Counted from the stretch's first letter, positions 1 to 8,658 are shown. The stretch is DNA of 64,000 nucleotides from a bacterium (GCA_019912885.1 JAIOHV010000006.1:1-64000), one strand, 5' to 3'. Program-made: numbers and translations. The notes: a model not told the origin generated them from the letters alone.

Positions 1-119
1 GCCATCTTCGCGCCCCGATTCGATATGTCCGTGGGAAAAACGACGTTCGCGGCCATGCCGGTATTTCTCGCGTCCGGCGCGGGATGGGCGCTTCTTGCCG
101 CTTTTGCCGCCGCCGTCGC
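1..119. repeat. Inverted repeat arm, partner at 395-513
   Basis: Bases 1-119 are an exact reverse complement of bases 395-513. After one mismatch at 120 six more bases match, and then similarity stops. The two arms enclose about 275 bases. The right arm lies inside the open frame of the minus-strand membrane protein. The left arm replaces the natural continuation of that gene with its own antisense. A perfect fold-back at the extreme end of a sequence is typical of a chimeric read or contig end. A genuine palindromic duplication is possible but less likely. Confidence 0.85.
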
Positions 120-2010
120 TGCCGTCGACGTTGACATACGAAACGCGCGCCGTGCCGCCGGGACCGGCCAAATGGAATGGCGCGTTGCGCCCGGCGTAAG
201 CGACCTGTCGCGGCGACTCGCGCCATAACGCGCCATAGCCGCGCCAGGGAAGATCGGCGAGGCCGGCGAACGTCGGCGCGACGAAGTGGCCGCGCGCCGG
301 TCCGCGAATCGCGAACGCCGCGGCGCTCGACGCGCCGAACGCGAGAATCACGACGGCGATAAGCGAGCGAGCGCGAAAAGACGCCAGGACGGCCGCGACG
401 GCGGCGGCAAAAGCGGCAAGAAGCGCCCATCCCGCGCCGGACGCGAGAAATACCGGCATGGCCGCGAACGTCGTTTTTCCCACGGACATATCGAATCGGG
501 GCGCGAAGATGGCCGCGAACGCAATCGCGATCGCTGCTGACGACACGGCCTGGCCTCGGCGTGTTGCGGGCAGCGCCGCAAGCGGCGCGAAACACAACGC
601 GATCGCGAAGACGAGGAATCGATCCTGCGAACTATAAGGCACAAGCGCGTAATGCCAGAGGATGGCGATCGGGCCAAGTCCCGCGATAACGGCAAGCCCG
701 CGATCGCGCCGGCGCGCGGCTTCGAGAAGGCCCGCCACGATGCCCATGGCCGCCGCGGCGGCAAGCAACGGATGGAAGGCGCGCAGCGTCACACCGGCGG
801 CGGTCGCCGCGTCCGGCACGTGAAACGGGCTTGCGAGCATCGCTTCGCGTGTGTAAAGCCCGGGGAAAAGGTCGATGCCGAAAAACCGCACGTGCGCGGG
901 GAAAATCGGGTTGCCGGTCGCCATGAGATTGCGTACGTACCAGGGCGACGCGACGACGACGGCGGCGACAAGGAACGCGAGCGCATCGCCACGGCGAATC
1001 CGGCGCCCGGCCTGGACAACCGCCGCGACGACGACAAGCGGCGCGTAAACGATGGCGGCGTATTTCGTTGCCAGCGCCGCGCCTAGCGCGATTGCGGACA
1101 TCGCGGCCAAAGCGCGGCGCGGCATGCGTGCGAAATCCATCGCGAAGGCAAGGGCGGCGAGCAAAAACGCCCCCATCATCAGATCGACGCCCGCCGTCGC
1201 GGACTGGCGCAACGCCCACGGCGAAATCGCGAACAGAATCGCCGGCAGCGCGGCGCGCGGGCCGGTCGCGCCGACGCCTTGCGCGATCATGATTAGCGCG
1301 GCGAGCGCGAGCCCGAAAAAAGGCAACTGCCCGGCGCGCGCCAGGGCGTCGATCCCCGCGAGCTTGAAGGACGTGCCCGGCGCCGGGCCGCGCCACGGCG
1401 CCATCAGCCAGGCGAACCATAATTCGCCGGACGCGGGCGCGTAGGCCGGCGCGGCGTCGCCAAACGGCGTCTCGATATGTTCGATGGCGCCCCTCGCCAG
1501 CCACTGCGCGGGAAAGTGAAGGTGGTAGGTGAGCTCGTCGTATTCCGCGGTCGGGTTCGACAGGCGCGCCGCGAAAAGGCCCGCGTGCGCGCTGATGGCC
1601 AGCAGCGCGAGCGTCGTGACAAGAGCAAGTTCGAGGCGGTTGGGCGTGCCGGAGTACCAGGTCGCGGCCACCCGCTCCCTGACGGTCGCGGCCACCCGCT
1701 CCCTGACGGTCGCGGCGCTGTTGTCGGTCGCGGCGCTGTTGTCGGTCGCGGCGCGGTGACGGACGATCGCCTCGACGGCGACGGCGGCCGACGCGAGAAG
1801 GATGATGTAGGTCGACGCCGATAAGGCGTGCGCGGCGCCAAGGACTCCGCCGGCCAGGTTGACCAACAGGAACGCGATGAGGATCGCGGCCGCCGCGCGC
1901 GCCGCGCCGGAAAAGGCGAGCGCCGCGGGCCCGGTGAGGCGGAGCGCCACGAAGACGACGGGCGCCGTCGCGAGAGCGGCGGCGACGGCGTGCGCCGCGA
2001 AATAGGACAT
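1..2010 (-). CDS. Polytopic membrane protein, GT-C glycosyltransferase-like, partial
   Basis: The open frame starts at the ATG complementary to 2008-2010 and runs off the left edge with no stop. The protein is very rich in Ala, Leu and Val and has about ten or more hydrophobic segments. After the third helix comes a soluble stretch containing a YDELTYHLHFPAQW motif, like the acidic first-loop motif of lipid-linked-sugar glycosyltransferases (GT-C, PMT/ArnT-like). Transfer of a sugar from a polyprenyl carrier on the periplasmic face is therefore the likely role, by family inference only. Residues about 90-118 are made of short tandem repeats. The last 40 codons (bases 1-119) are antisense to the gene itself through the inverted repeat, so the real C-terminus after about residue 630 is missing. 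It is divergent from the gene at 2087 and shares a 76-base upstream region with it. Confidence 0.7.
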   Translation of the reverse strand, partial: MSYFAAHAVAAALATAPVVFVALRLTGPAALAFSGAARAAAAILIAFLLVNLAGGVLGAAHALSASTYIILLASAAVAVEAIVRHRAATDNSAATDNSAATVRERVAATVRERVAATWYSGTPNRLELALVTTLALLAISAHAGLFAARLSNPTAEYDELTYHLHFPAQWLARGAIEHIETPFGDAAPAYAPASGELWFAWLMAPWRGPAPGTSFKLAGIDALARAGQLPFFGLALAALIMIAQGVGATGPRAALPAILFAISPWALRQSATAGVDLMMGAFLLAALAFAMDFARMPRRALAAMSAIALGAALATKYAAIVYAPLVVVAAVVQAGRRIRRGDALAFLVAAVVVASPWYVRNLMATGNPIFPAHVRFFGIDLFPGLYTREAMLASPFHVPDAATAAGVTLRAFHPLLAAAAAMGIVAGLLEAARRRDRGLAVIAGLGPIAILWHYALVPYSSQDRFLVFAIALCFAPLAALPATRRGQAVSSAAIAIAFAAIFAPRFDMSVGKTTFAAMPVFLASGAGWALLAAFAAAVAAVLASFRARSLIAVVILAFGASSAAAFAIRGPARGHFVAPTFAGLADLPWRGYGALWRESPRQVAYAGRNAPFHLAGPGGTARVSYVNVDGSDGGGKSGKKRPSRAGREKYRHGRERRFSHGHIESGREDG
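1660..1743. repeat. In-frame short tandem repeats (24 bp x2, 18 bp x2)
   Basis: Two exact 24-base units (1660-1683 and 1684-1707) are followed by two exact 18-base units (1708-1725 and 1726-1743) and a partial third. All begin GGTCGCGGC. Both unit lengths are multiples of three, so the membrane-protein frame is kept; it encodes AATDNS twice and then TVRERVAA twice in a loop between helices. The 24-base unit contains the motif GTCAGGGAGCGGGT on the minus strand, which recurs at 56902 and 56966. Confidence 0.9.
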
Positions 2011-2086
2011 GGCGCGATCTTGGCACGACGAAACGCGCGCGAACAAGCGGAGTGTGCTAGAAGAGCCGGACTTGCCGGAGCGCCCG

Positions 2087-3775
2087 ATGAGAACCGACCG
2101 CTCTCCAAGCGCCATCCTCGCGCTCGTCGTCATTTTGCTTGCGTTGCCGGCCACGAAATACGCGGGCAGCAATGCCGTGAGCCGGTTTGCGACGACGGTG
2201 CGCCTCGTCGAGAACGGCACGGCGGAGCTTGGGCCGTACGCGCTCATGACCGCGGACCGCACGGTCGCCGGCGACGCCAGTTATTCCGACAAGGCGCCGG
2301 GCGTCAGCCTTCTGCTCGTTCCATTCTACGCGCTCGTCCGCCTTGCGATGCGCGATTTCGATGCCGCGCGCCATCTGACGCGCCTTGTCGCATTCGTACC
2401 GATCGTGCTGATGGGCGCCCTGTACGTCTTCCGTCGGTTGAAGACCCTGACGGGTGACGACAGGCTTGCGCGCTCCTCGGCGTTCGTCCTTTTAACCGCC
2501 GGAAGCGTTGCGTGGCCGTATCATGCGATGATCTACGCGCACGGTCTTGCGGCCATTGCCGTCGCGGCGGGACTTGCCGCGCTTTTGGCTTATCGGCGAG
2601 GCGACGAACGCCCGGCGGCGACGCTTGCCCTCGCGGGGATTTCGTTCGGCGGCGCGATCGCGATGGAGTACCCCGCGGCGGTTCTTGGCGCGATCGCGGG
2701 GCTATATCTGATCTCGTTTGAACGCCGGCCGGCGCGCGTGGCGCTGTTTGCCGCGCTTGGCGCGGCGCTGCCCGCCGCGATCATCCTCTTCTACAACGCC
2801 GCCGTATTCGGCGATCCGCTGCGCGTCAGCTACGAGCATGTCGCGTCCGAATACTACGCAACGGCCGCCTCGCGAGGACTATTCGGCATCGGCGCACCGA
2901 GTCTGTCCGGGCTCGCGCTGATCCTGCTGTCGCCCGCGAAGGGATTGTTCTTCTACAGCCCGGTGCTGATATTCGGCGTTGTCGGAATCGCCCGCCTTTG
3001 GCGCGAAAGCGCGCGGGATGCCCTGCTTCTCGGCGGGTCATTTTTCGCCTATGCGCTTATTTTTTCGGGATATTTCGAGGCGGGCGGCGCCGCGTCTCTT
3101 GGGCCGAGGCACCTTGTGCCGGCGATCGGCGCGCTCGTCATCGGCGCGGCGTATTTCGTTTCGAAGTCGAACGCGGCCTGGCGCGGCGCGTTTTGCGGGG
3201 CGGGGCTTATTTCGGGGCTCGTCGTGGCGTTCGGGACAATGGTCGAACCGCAAATGCCCGATCGCGTCGCCAATCCGCTCCACGAATTCGCGCGACCGAT
3301 GTTGAAGGCGGGGGTCGGCGCGGGAAACATCCTGGGCCTGCCCGTCGGCGCGGCGGTTTTGCTCGCGATGCTGCTCGTTGCCGCGCTCTGGTTGTTTATC
3401 GCCGCGCACGACCGAAGCGCGCCCCGGCGGGCGCTTGCGGGATTCGCGGGCGCGGCCGTCGGTTTTGCGACGTTCTACCTCTTCATGGCGCCGCATCTTG
3501 CGCGAACCGATCCCGGCATTCTCCGCCAGGTGATGGCGAATCACTTTTCGATGCACGAGCGTTACGAGGATGCCGTGGCTGCTTACGGCGAGGCGTACGC
3601 GGCGCGCCGGGATCCGAATATCCTTTGGTACGGAGCGCGCGCCGCGTGGCGGTCCGGCGACGAGGCCGCGCTGCGCGGGTTCCTGGCGACGCTGCGCCGC
3701 GAGCATCCGGATTACGTGCCGCCCGGCGAGGTCGCGGCGGGAAAAGAAAATCCCGCCGAAAGCGACGCCAATTGA
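2087..3775 (+). CDS. Polytopic membrane protein, GT-C glycosyltransferase-like, with soluble tail
   Basis: This is a 562-residue protein with many hydrophobic segments. Residues 65-72 read SYSDKAPG, close to the DKPPG/DKAPG loop motif of GT39/GT83-type mannosyl or arabinosyl transferases, which take sugars from polyprenyl phosphate. The last about 70 residues are soluble and helical, with a pattern like one or two TPR units (ERYEDAVAAYGEAYAARRDP). The ATG at 2087 is chosen over the one at 2009: it sits just before the first membrane segment, while the extra 26 residues are charged and would overlap the divergent gene's start. Substrate cannot be read from sequence. It may act with the divergent neighbour in surface glycan or lipid modification. 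Confidence 0.7.
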   Translation: MRTDRSPSAILALVVILLALPATKYAGSNAVSRFATTVRLVENGTAELGPYALMTADRTVAGDASYSDKAPGVSLLLVPFYALVRLAMRDFDAARHLTRLVAFVPIVLMGALYVFRRLKTLTGDDRLARSSAFVLLTAGSVAWPYHAMIYAHGLAAIAVAAGLAALLAYRRGDERPAATLALAGISFGGAIAMEYPAAVLGAIAGLYLISFERRPARVALFAALGAALPAAIILFYNAAVFGDPLRVSYEHVASEYYATAASRGLFGIGAPSLSGLALILLSPAKGLFFYSPVLIFGVVGIARLWRESARDALLLGGSFFAYALIFSGYFEAGGAASLGPRHLVPAIGALVIGAAYFVSKSNAAWRGAFCGAGLISGLVVAFGTMVEPQMPDRVANPLHEFARPMLKAGVGAGNILGLPVGAAVLLAMLLVAALWLFIAAHDRSAPRRALAGFAGAAVGFATFYLFMAPHLARTDPGILRQVMANHFSMHERYEDAVAAYGEAYAARRDPNILWYGARAAWRSGDEAALRGFLATLRREHPDYVPPGEVAAGKENPAESDAN

Positions 3776-3841
3776 CAAGCCCCTGCGCATTCGGCACAAA
3801 GGAAGCGAGTTCAAAGCACCAGCGCCGGGTGGAGGCCCCAG

Positions 3842-4123
3842 GTGGCGGATTTTCTCGAAGTCACGGTTTTTGGAAGAAAAATCCCGCTGAAGGCGGGCCG
3901 CGATGACGCGGAATACGTGCGTCGCGTCGTCGACTTCGTGAACGAGCACCTGGATGACGTTCAGCGGCGGCAGCCGGGGTTGTCCGACGTGACCGTCGCG
4001 ATCCTGGCGGCGCTGGACATCGCCGACCAGTGCCTCTCCACGCGGGAGCGGCAGCGATCCGCGTTCGCGCAGATCGAGGAGCACTGCGACGAGGTGCTGA
4101 GCTACATCGACTCGAAGCTCTGA
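3842..4123 (+). CDS. zapA: Cell division protein ZapA
   Basis: ZapA binds FtsZ in the cytoplasm and bundles protofilaments at the Z-ring. The 93-residue product has the family layout: a short N-terminal beta segment (VTVFGRKIPLKAG), then DDAEYVRRVVDFVNEHLDDVQRR, then a long helix for the tetrameric coiled coil. The start is GTG at 3842. The identification is strengthened by context: a 6S RNA candidate follows directly and rny comes next, an order seen in many proteobacteria and relatives. Length is normal for the family. Confidence 0.9.
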   Translation: MADFLEVTVFGRKIPLKAGRDDAEYVRRVVDFVNEHLDDVQRRQPGLSDVTVAILAALDIADQCLSTRERQRSAFAQIEEHCDEVLSYIDSKL

Positions 4124-4152
4124 CGGGCTTCGCGTCGGTTTTGACAAGAAAA

Positions 4153-4309
4153 GATGTGTCCCCTGCGGCTCTCGTGATCTGCAGGTGTGTTTGAGCCATC
4201 TCTGACGTAAGGGGCTTTGCTCCCTGCGGCCAGACGGCACGTCCCCTCGCAAGAGCGGATACGCCCGAGACCGCAAACCGAGGCCCGCCTGTTGTTGTTT
4301 TACAACAGG
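4153..4309 (+). ncRNA. ssrS: 6S RNA (ssrS) candidate
   Basis: This structured, non-coding stretch lies directly downstream of zapA, the classic position of 6S RNA. A long-range closing helix is visible: GCGGCTCTCG at 4165-4174 pairs with CGAGACCGC at 4266-4274 with one bulged base, enclosing about 90 bases. Inside are short GC-rich helices, for example around AAGGGGC...GCTCCCT. A second hairpin, CCTGTTGT/ACAACAGG (4288-4309), ends the region and may be the terminator. 6S RNA binds sigma-70 RNA polymerase holoenzyme and down-regulates transcription in stationary phase. The exact ends are estimates. Confidence 0.75.
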
Positions 4310-4677
4310 TTCAAATACTGGCAGACACGGTTTTCGCGGGGGGCATGTTTCGATGCGAATGCGCGCGGTGGTGCCGCGCGCTGGTAGATAAAAACCTCGG
4401 GGCGAAATTCCTCAGGGGTGACCGGGAGTCCGAAACCGACTAGCGATCCGGCGCAAGCCGGATCTAAAGATAACGATCGCGCACCTCGCGGCACGATAAC
4501 GCGGCCGTGCGCGGTCCCGCCTTTTGTCGGCGGCGCCTTTGCGCGCATGGCGCAACGCGCCCGGACTTCCTGTTGATTTCGCCCTGATTTGGAGTCGCGT
4601 CGCGCGGATCGTCGCCGTGCGCGGATAACACCGCCGCGCCGGCCTGGGACGTTTCGCGCGTTGCGTAGGAGGCATCC
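4310..4677. other. 368-base gap before rny, with a GCAA-tetraloop hairpin
   Basis: No gene is supported here; the open frames crossing it on both strands lack coherent composition. It holds one strong hairpin, GATCCGGC-GCAA-GCCGGATC (4445-4464), an eight-pair stem closed by a GNRA tetraloop. No T-run follows, so it is more likely an RNA structural element or part of the rny leader than an intrinsic terminator. A GGAGG-type ribosome site (GTAGGAGGC) precedes the rny ATG. Confidence 0.5.
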
Positions 4678-6246
4678 ATGAACGGTGGCTTCATTGTCGC
4701 CCTGATCGCCATTGTCGTGGCGCTCGGCGGCGGCGGGGCGGCGGGATATTATCTCGCGCGAACCGCCGGCGCGCGGCGCGTTCGCGAACTCGAGCTTCTG
4801 GCCGAACAAACCAGCAAGGAATCCGAGTCGCGTCAAAAAACGTTGACCAAGGATTTTGAACTGCGTCTCAAGGACGAGCAGCTTCGTCTGAAATCGGCCT
4901 TCGAGAACGAGGCGCAAGCATCCCGCGATCGCCTCAAGCATCAGGAACAGCGTGTCCGCCAAAAAAGCGAGATCGCCGACCGCAAGGCGGAGACGGTGGA
5001 CAAGAAAGAGGTCGAGGTCGGGCAGCGCGAACGCACGCTGATCGTCCGCGAGCGCGCGCTGGTGCAGCAGGAAAAGAAATACCAGGCGCTCGTGGACGAG
5101 TGGATGTCGAAGGTCGAGCGCGCCAGCGGTTTCACCGCCGGTGAGGCGAAAAAGCAGCTCATCGACACCATGCTCTCGGAGGCCAAGCACGAGGCGGCCA
5201 AGACGATCCGCGAGATCGAGGAAGAAACGCGCGAAAATTCGGAGAAGAGCGCCAAAAAGATCATCGCGCTCGCGACGCAGCGCCTGGCGGTCGAATACAA
5301 CAACGAGGCGTCGGTTTCGGTGGTGCATCTCCCGAGCGAGGACATGAAGGGCCGCATCATCGGCCGCGAGGGGCGCAACATCCGCGCGCTCGAGGCGGCG
5401 ACCGGCGTCGATTTCATCGTGGACGACACGCCCGAGGCGGTCATTCTGTCGGCGCACAATCCGGTGCGCCGCGCGGTGGCGCGATTGTCGCTGCAAACGC
5501 TCATCCAGGACGGGCGCATCCATCCGGGCCGCATCGAGGAAGTCGTCCGCAAGTGCGAGTCGGATATTGAAAAAGAGATCTGGCAGGCGGGCGAGCAGGC
5601 GACATTCGACGTCGGCGTGCACGGCATCCATCCGGAACTCATCAAGCTGCTCGGGCGCCTGAAGTTCCGCACGAGCTATTCGCAAAACCAGCTCAGCCAC
5701 GCCATCGAGGTGTCGTTCATCGCGAGTATCATGGCCGCGGAGCTTGGGGTGAACCAGAAGCTCGCCAAGCGCGCGGGCCTTCTGCACGACATCGGCAAGG
5801 CGGTGGATCACGACGTGGAGGGCTCGCACGCGCTCATCGGCATGGACCTCGTCAAGAAGTACAACGAGCATCCGGACGTATGCCACGCCGTCGGCGCGCA
5901 CCACGAGGACATCAAGATGGAATCGACGCTCGATATCATCACGCAGGTGGCCGATGCGCTCTCCGGCGCGCGTCCCGGCGCCCGGCGCGAGATGTTTGAG
6001 TCGTACATCAAGCGGCTCACGGACCTGGAGCGCATCGCCAGCAGCTTCACCGGCGTCGAGAAGACGTTCGCCATCCAGGCGGGCCGCGAGATCCGCGTCA
6101 TCGTCGAATCCGACAAGATCACAGATGACGACAGCGTGGTGCTGTCCAAGGACATCGCGAAGAAGATCGAGGAGGAGATGGTCTATCCCGGCCAGATCCG
6201 CGTCGTTGTCATTCGCGAGAGCCGCGCGGTGGATTACGCGAGGTAG
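4678..6246 (+). CDS. rny: Ribonuclease Y
   Basis: RNase Y is a membrane-anchored endoribonuclease that starts mRNA decay. The 522 residues contain one N-terminal membrane helix (about 5-27), a long charged coiled coil (about 30-195), a KH RNA-binding domain with IIGREGRNIR around 227-236, and an HD metal-dependent phosphohydrolase domain with HDIGKAVDHD beginning at His370. Length and domain order match the family closely. The ATG at 4678 follows a strong AGGAGG-like site. It stands alone downstream of zapA and the 6S RNA candidate. Confidence 0.97.
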   Translation: MNGGFIVALIAIVVALGGGGAAGYYLARTAGARRVRELELLAEQTSKESESRQKTLTKDFELRLKDEQLRLKSAFENEAQASRDRLKHQEQRVRQKSEIADRKAETVDKKEVEVGQRERTLIVRERALVQQEKKYQALVDEWMSKVERASGFTAGEAKKQLIDTMLSEAKHEAAKTIREIEEETRENSEKSAKKIIALATQRLAVEYNNEASVSVVHLPSEDMKGRIIGREGRNIRALEAATGVDFIVDDTPEAVILSAHNPVRRAVARLSLQTLIQDGRIHPGRIEEVVRKCESDIEKEIWQAGEQATFDVGVHGIHPELIKLLGRLKFRTSYSQNQLSHAIEVSFIASIMAAELGVNQKLAKRAGLLHDIGKAVDHDVEGSHALIGMDLVKKYNEHPDVCHAVGAHHEDIKMESTLDIITQVADALSGARPGARREMFESYIKRLTDLERIASSFTGVEKTFAIQAGREIRVIVESDKITDDDSVVLSKDIAKKIEEEMVYPGQIRVVVIRESRAVDYAR

Positions 6247-6302
6247 GAGAAACGTCCGTCGAAAAACCACGCACCAGCTCTGACTTTCGAAAGCGCGGGC
6301 CT

Positions 6303-6677
6303 ATGGGGTTCGCGTTTTTCGTTGGCGCTGTTCGTCGGCACCTTTTGCCGACTTGGTACGTCGCATTGACGATATTCTTTTCGATGTTTCTCGTTTCCTA
6401 CCACATCGAGGACCGCGCCTTGATCGGGCACATGACGGCGGCGCTATGGCTGGGAATGTCGGCGGACGAACTCGTTGCAGTGACAGGCACTCCAATCTCT
6501 CGAAATGCCGACATTTGTCGCCGCTCAATACGCAGGGATTGTCCGTGGTGCGAATCTGCACGCACCGATTTTGACGCATGCGTCGTTTACAGAGACCGCA
6601 CGTCTATCGTATCGATGCAATGCGTTGCGCTCGTCAAAGACGCAGTGTTCATGGAACTGATATGCACGTGCCAATGA
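6303..6677 (+). CDS. Small membrane-anchored protein, unknown function
   Basis: The product is 124 residues with a hydrophobic N-terminus (about residues 14-32) and a cysteine-containing C-terminal domain. A GMSADELVAVTGTPI motif resembles the helix start of SmpA/BamE-like domains (GMSxxEVxxxxGxP), but nothing more is recognisable. Its stop overlaps the start of the next gene (ATGA at 6674), so the two are probably translated together. Base composition is lower in GC than the surroundings, which may mean recent acquisition. It is retained as real because of the clear coupling and the shared layout of the two products. Confidence 0.55.
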   Translation: MGFAFFVGAVRRHLLPTWYVALTIFFSMFLVSYHIEDRALIGHMTAALWLGMSADELVAVTGTPISRNADICRRSIRRDCPWCESARTDFDACVVYRDRTSIVSMQCVALVKDAVFMELICTCQ

Positions 6678-7090
6678 AAACGAATGCCAAGAACGGAACC
6701 TCGAAGAAATTGCTAAAAGTGCTCGTCGTAATTTTCGTGGCTCCGCCCGCCGCCTTCGTCACTGCACTTATTATTGAATCCGCGCTTTATGGAGGAGTTT
6801 CGCAACCGCATCTTGGCCAAAAAGATTTCCGAATAAACCAGACTCGCGTAGCCATCACCGAAAAGTTCGGTGAAGCCGCCACGACGATTCAAGGTGCGGG
6901 TGCGTGCATCGACGCGGCGCGGCGGATCACAGGAAGGGCGCTTTCGTCGAAATCAGCGGAATATTGCCTGGTGTATCCGCGTTTTCTCGGCGAACATTCC
7001 GGACGCCGGTGTTTCCTCGCCTTTAACGCGGAAGACAGATTGCTCGAAGCCGTATGCGGCGACCGCCACGAGAAGCGTCCCGGATTTTAG
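6674..7090 (+). CDS. Small membrane-anchored protein, coupled to the preceding gene
   Basis: This is a 138-residue protein with an N-terminal membrane helix (about 16-36) and a periplasmic domain with Cys residues (ACIDAAR, EYCLVYP, RCFLAF, EAVCGD). The layout mirrors the upstream product: helix, short regulatory-looking helix (ITEKFGEAATT), then strands ending in a small Cys-rich core. The two may be distant paralogues. The start at 6674 overlaps the previous stop by ATGA; upstream codons in this frame belong to the other gene. No family is recognised. Its stop overlaps the convergent amidase gene by four bases. Confidence 0.5.
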   Translation: MKTNAKNGTSKKLLKVLVVIFVAPPAAFVTALIIESALYGGVSQPHLGQKDFRINQTRVAITEKFGEAATTIQGAGACIDAARRITGRALSSKSAEYCLVYPRFLGEHSGRRCFLAFNAEDRLLEAVCGDRHEKRPGF

Positions 7091-8547
7091 TTCCACTCCC
7101 CCAGTTGCCGCGGCGGCGTCCAGCCGCCGAAGCGGCGCTCCAGTTCCATCGCCACCGCGACGCACAGATGGTCGTTGCCGTGCCTGGCGATGACCTGTAC
7201 GCCGGTGGGCACGCCTTTTTTGTTCAGGCCGAGGGGCACCTGCGTCGCGGGGAGTTCGAGCGTGTTGATGATCCCCGTGTATACGAAGTTGAACGGCGCC
7301 ACGAGCGGAAGGTAGTGCAGCGGCGCGGGCGAGCTGTACGACGGGAAAAGCATCACCCCGTCGTCGCCGAGTGCATCCGCGATCTCGTCTTTCAGGCGCT
7401 GGCCAAGTTCAAAGAAACGCTTCATCCGCGCGGGGAACGCTTTTTCGATCGACTCCGTCGCCGCGAGCATCAGTGTGGGCAGCGTGTGCGGCGACTTCCG
7501 CAAGATCCAGCTCGGAAGCTCCGCGAAGGCGTTCATGGCCTTGCCGTTGCCCAACAGTTCCGCGAACGACGGGCCTCCCGCCAGGGTGAGCGTCGAGCCC
7601 CAGATGTTGAACGATTTGCCGAGGTCCTTGAAGCGCGTTTTTTCCACCGCCGCGCCAAGCGAGCGCAAGTGCGTCGCCACGTCGCGCTGAGCGATGCGCA
7701 AATCGTCCGAAACGGGCGTGTGGCCGTTGTCGGGCACGTTCAGCACGCGCAGCTTCGCCACATCGACGGCGTGCGGATCGCCGACTTCCCACGGCACGCA
7801 GGAAAGGTCTTCGCCGTCGGGTCCGGCGAACGCCTTGACGAGCGTCCAGAGATCCTCCGCGCGCCGGGCGATCGGGCCGGTCGAGAGGCTGCGCAGCGCG
7901 TGGCCGTGCGCCATGGGGTATTGCCCCGTCGCGGGGATCATCGTGCCGGTCGCCTTGTGGCCGAAGACTCCGTTGAAAAACGCGGGCAGGCGGATCGATC
8001 CGCCAATGTCCGCGCCGAGTCCGAAGGGGGAGGAGCCCGAACCGATCAGGGCGCCCTCGCCGCCGGAGCTGCCGCCGACGATGCGCGTGGGGTCGTACGG
8101 ATTGTTTGTACGGCCGTAGATGCGGTTTTCCGTCTCCATCCACATGCAGAGTTCCGGCACGTTCGTCGTGCCGATGGGGATCGCTCCCGTGGCGAGCAGG
8201 CGCGACACGCACGTCGCGTTTTTGGTCGCGATCATGTTTTTTCTGGCGACGAGGCCGGATGTCTGCGGAAACCCGACAAACGCGAAATTTTCCTTGATGG
8301 AGCAGGGCACGCCGAAAAAGGGCGGCAGGCCGTCCGTGCCTTTTTCGCGGATGCGCGCGTCCGCGGCGCGGGCTTCCTCGCGGGCCTTGTCGAATCGCAA
8401 CTGGATGATGGCATTGATCGTCGGATTCACGCTTTGCGCTCGCCGGATGTGCGTCTCGACGATATCCTCCGAGGAGGCGGCCCCGTCGCGGATCAGGCGC
8501 GCGAGCGCGGTTCCGGATTTCAGCAGATATTCGTTCATGGGATTCAC
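7087..8547 (-). CDS. Amidase (amidase-signature family)
   Basis: The 486-residue enzyme hydrolyses an amide bond using the Ser-cisSer-Lys triad of this family. Lys85 lies in SIKENF, the glycine/serine loop GGSSGGEGA covers 158-166 with the cis-Ser, and the nucleophile is Ser184 in ADIGGSIR. Length is typical. The IKEN form and the following GFPQTSG recall the fatty-acid-amide-hydrolase-like branch rather than GatA; no gatB or gatC lies nearby. The substrate is unknown. A second ATG nine bases downstream (8538) is a possible alternative start. It probably belongs to a minus-strand series with the flavin oxidase upstream. Confidence 0.9.
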   Translation of the reverse strand: MNPMNEYLLKSGTALARLIRDGAASSEDIVETHIRRAQSVNPTINAIIQLRFDKAREEARAADARIREKGTDGLPPFFGVPCSIKENFAFVGFPQTSGLVARKNMIATKNATCVSRLLATGAIPIGTTNVPELCMWMETENRIYGRTNNPYDPTRIVGGSSGGEGALIGSGSSPFGLGADIGGSIRLPAFFNGVFGHKATGTMIPATGQYPMAHGHALRSLSTGPIARRAEDLWTLVKAFAGPDGEDLSCVPWEVGDPHAVDVAKLRVLNVPDNGHTPVSDDLRIAQRDVATHLRSLGAAVEKTRFKDLGKSFNIWGSTLTLAGGPSFAELLGNGKAMNAFAELPSWILRKSPHTLPTLMLAATESIEKAFPARMKRFFELGQRLKDEIADALGDDGVMLFPSYSSPAPLHYLPLVAPFNFVYTGIINTLELPATQVPLGLNKKGVPTGVQVIARHGNDHLCVAVAMELERRFGGWTPPRQLGEWN

Positions 8548-8658
8548 GTCCGAGGGTTTGGCGGCGTCAAAATGACGCGCCGCGACACAAAGCGGAATCT
8601 ACGCTGAACGGCGATTCAGGAAAAGGGCGCAATGCCCCCGGCGCGGAAAAAACCCGCG

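Noticed and set aside
632-2026. 464-codon minus-strand frame in a different phase from the membrane protein
   Set aside because: Its product is Arg/Gly-rich and lacks membrane segments, whereas the overlapping frame starting at 2010 gives coherent helices.
4300-4345. Possible tRNA T-arm (GGTTCAAATAC) near 4308
   Set aside because: No acceptor, D or anticodon stems can be formed around it; the stretch belongs to the hairpin ending the 6S RNA candidate.
4300-6270. 656-codon minus-strand frame opposite rny
   Set aside because: Rny has intact KH and HD domains on the plus strand. The antisense product is a leucine/arginine/aspartate-rich shadow.
7054-8607. 517-codon plus-strand frame opposite the amidase
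   Set aside because: Composition is Arg/Val/Glu shadow sequence and the amidase on the minus strand has all catalytic residues.
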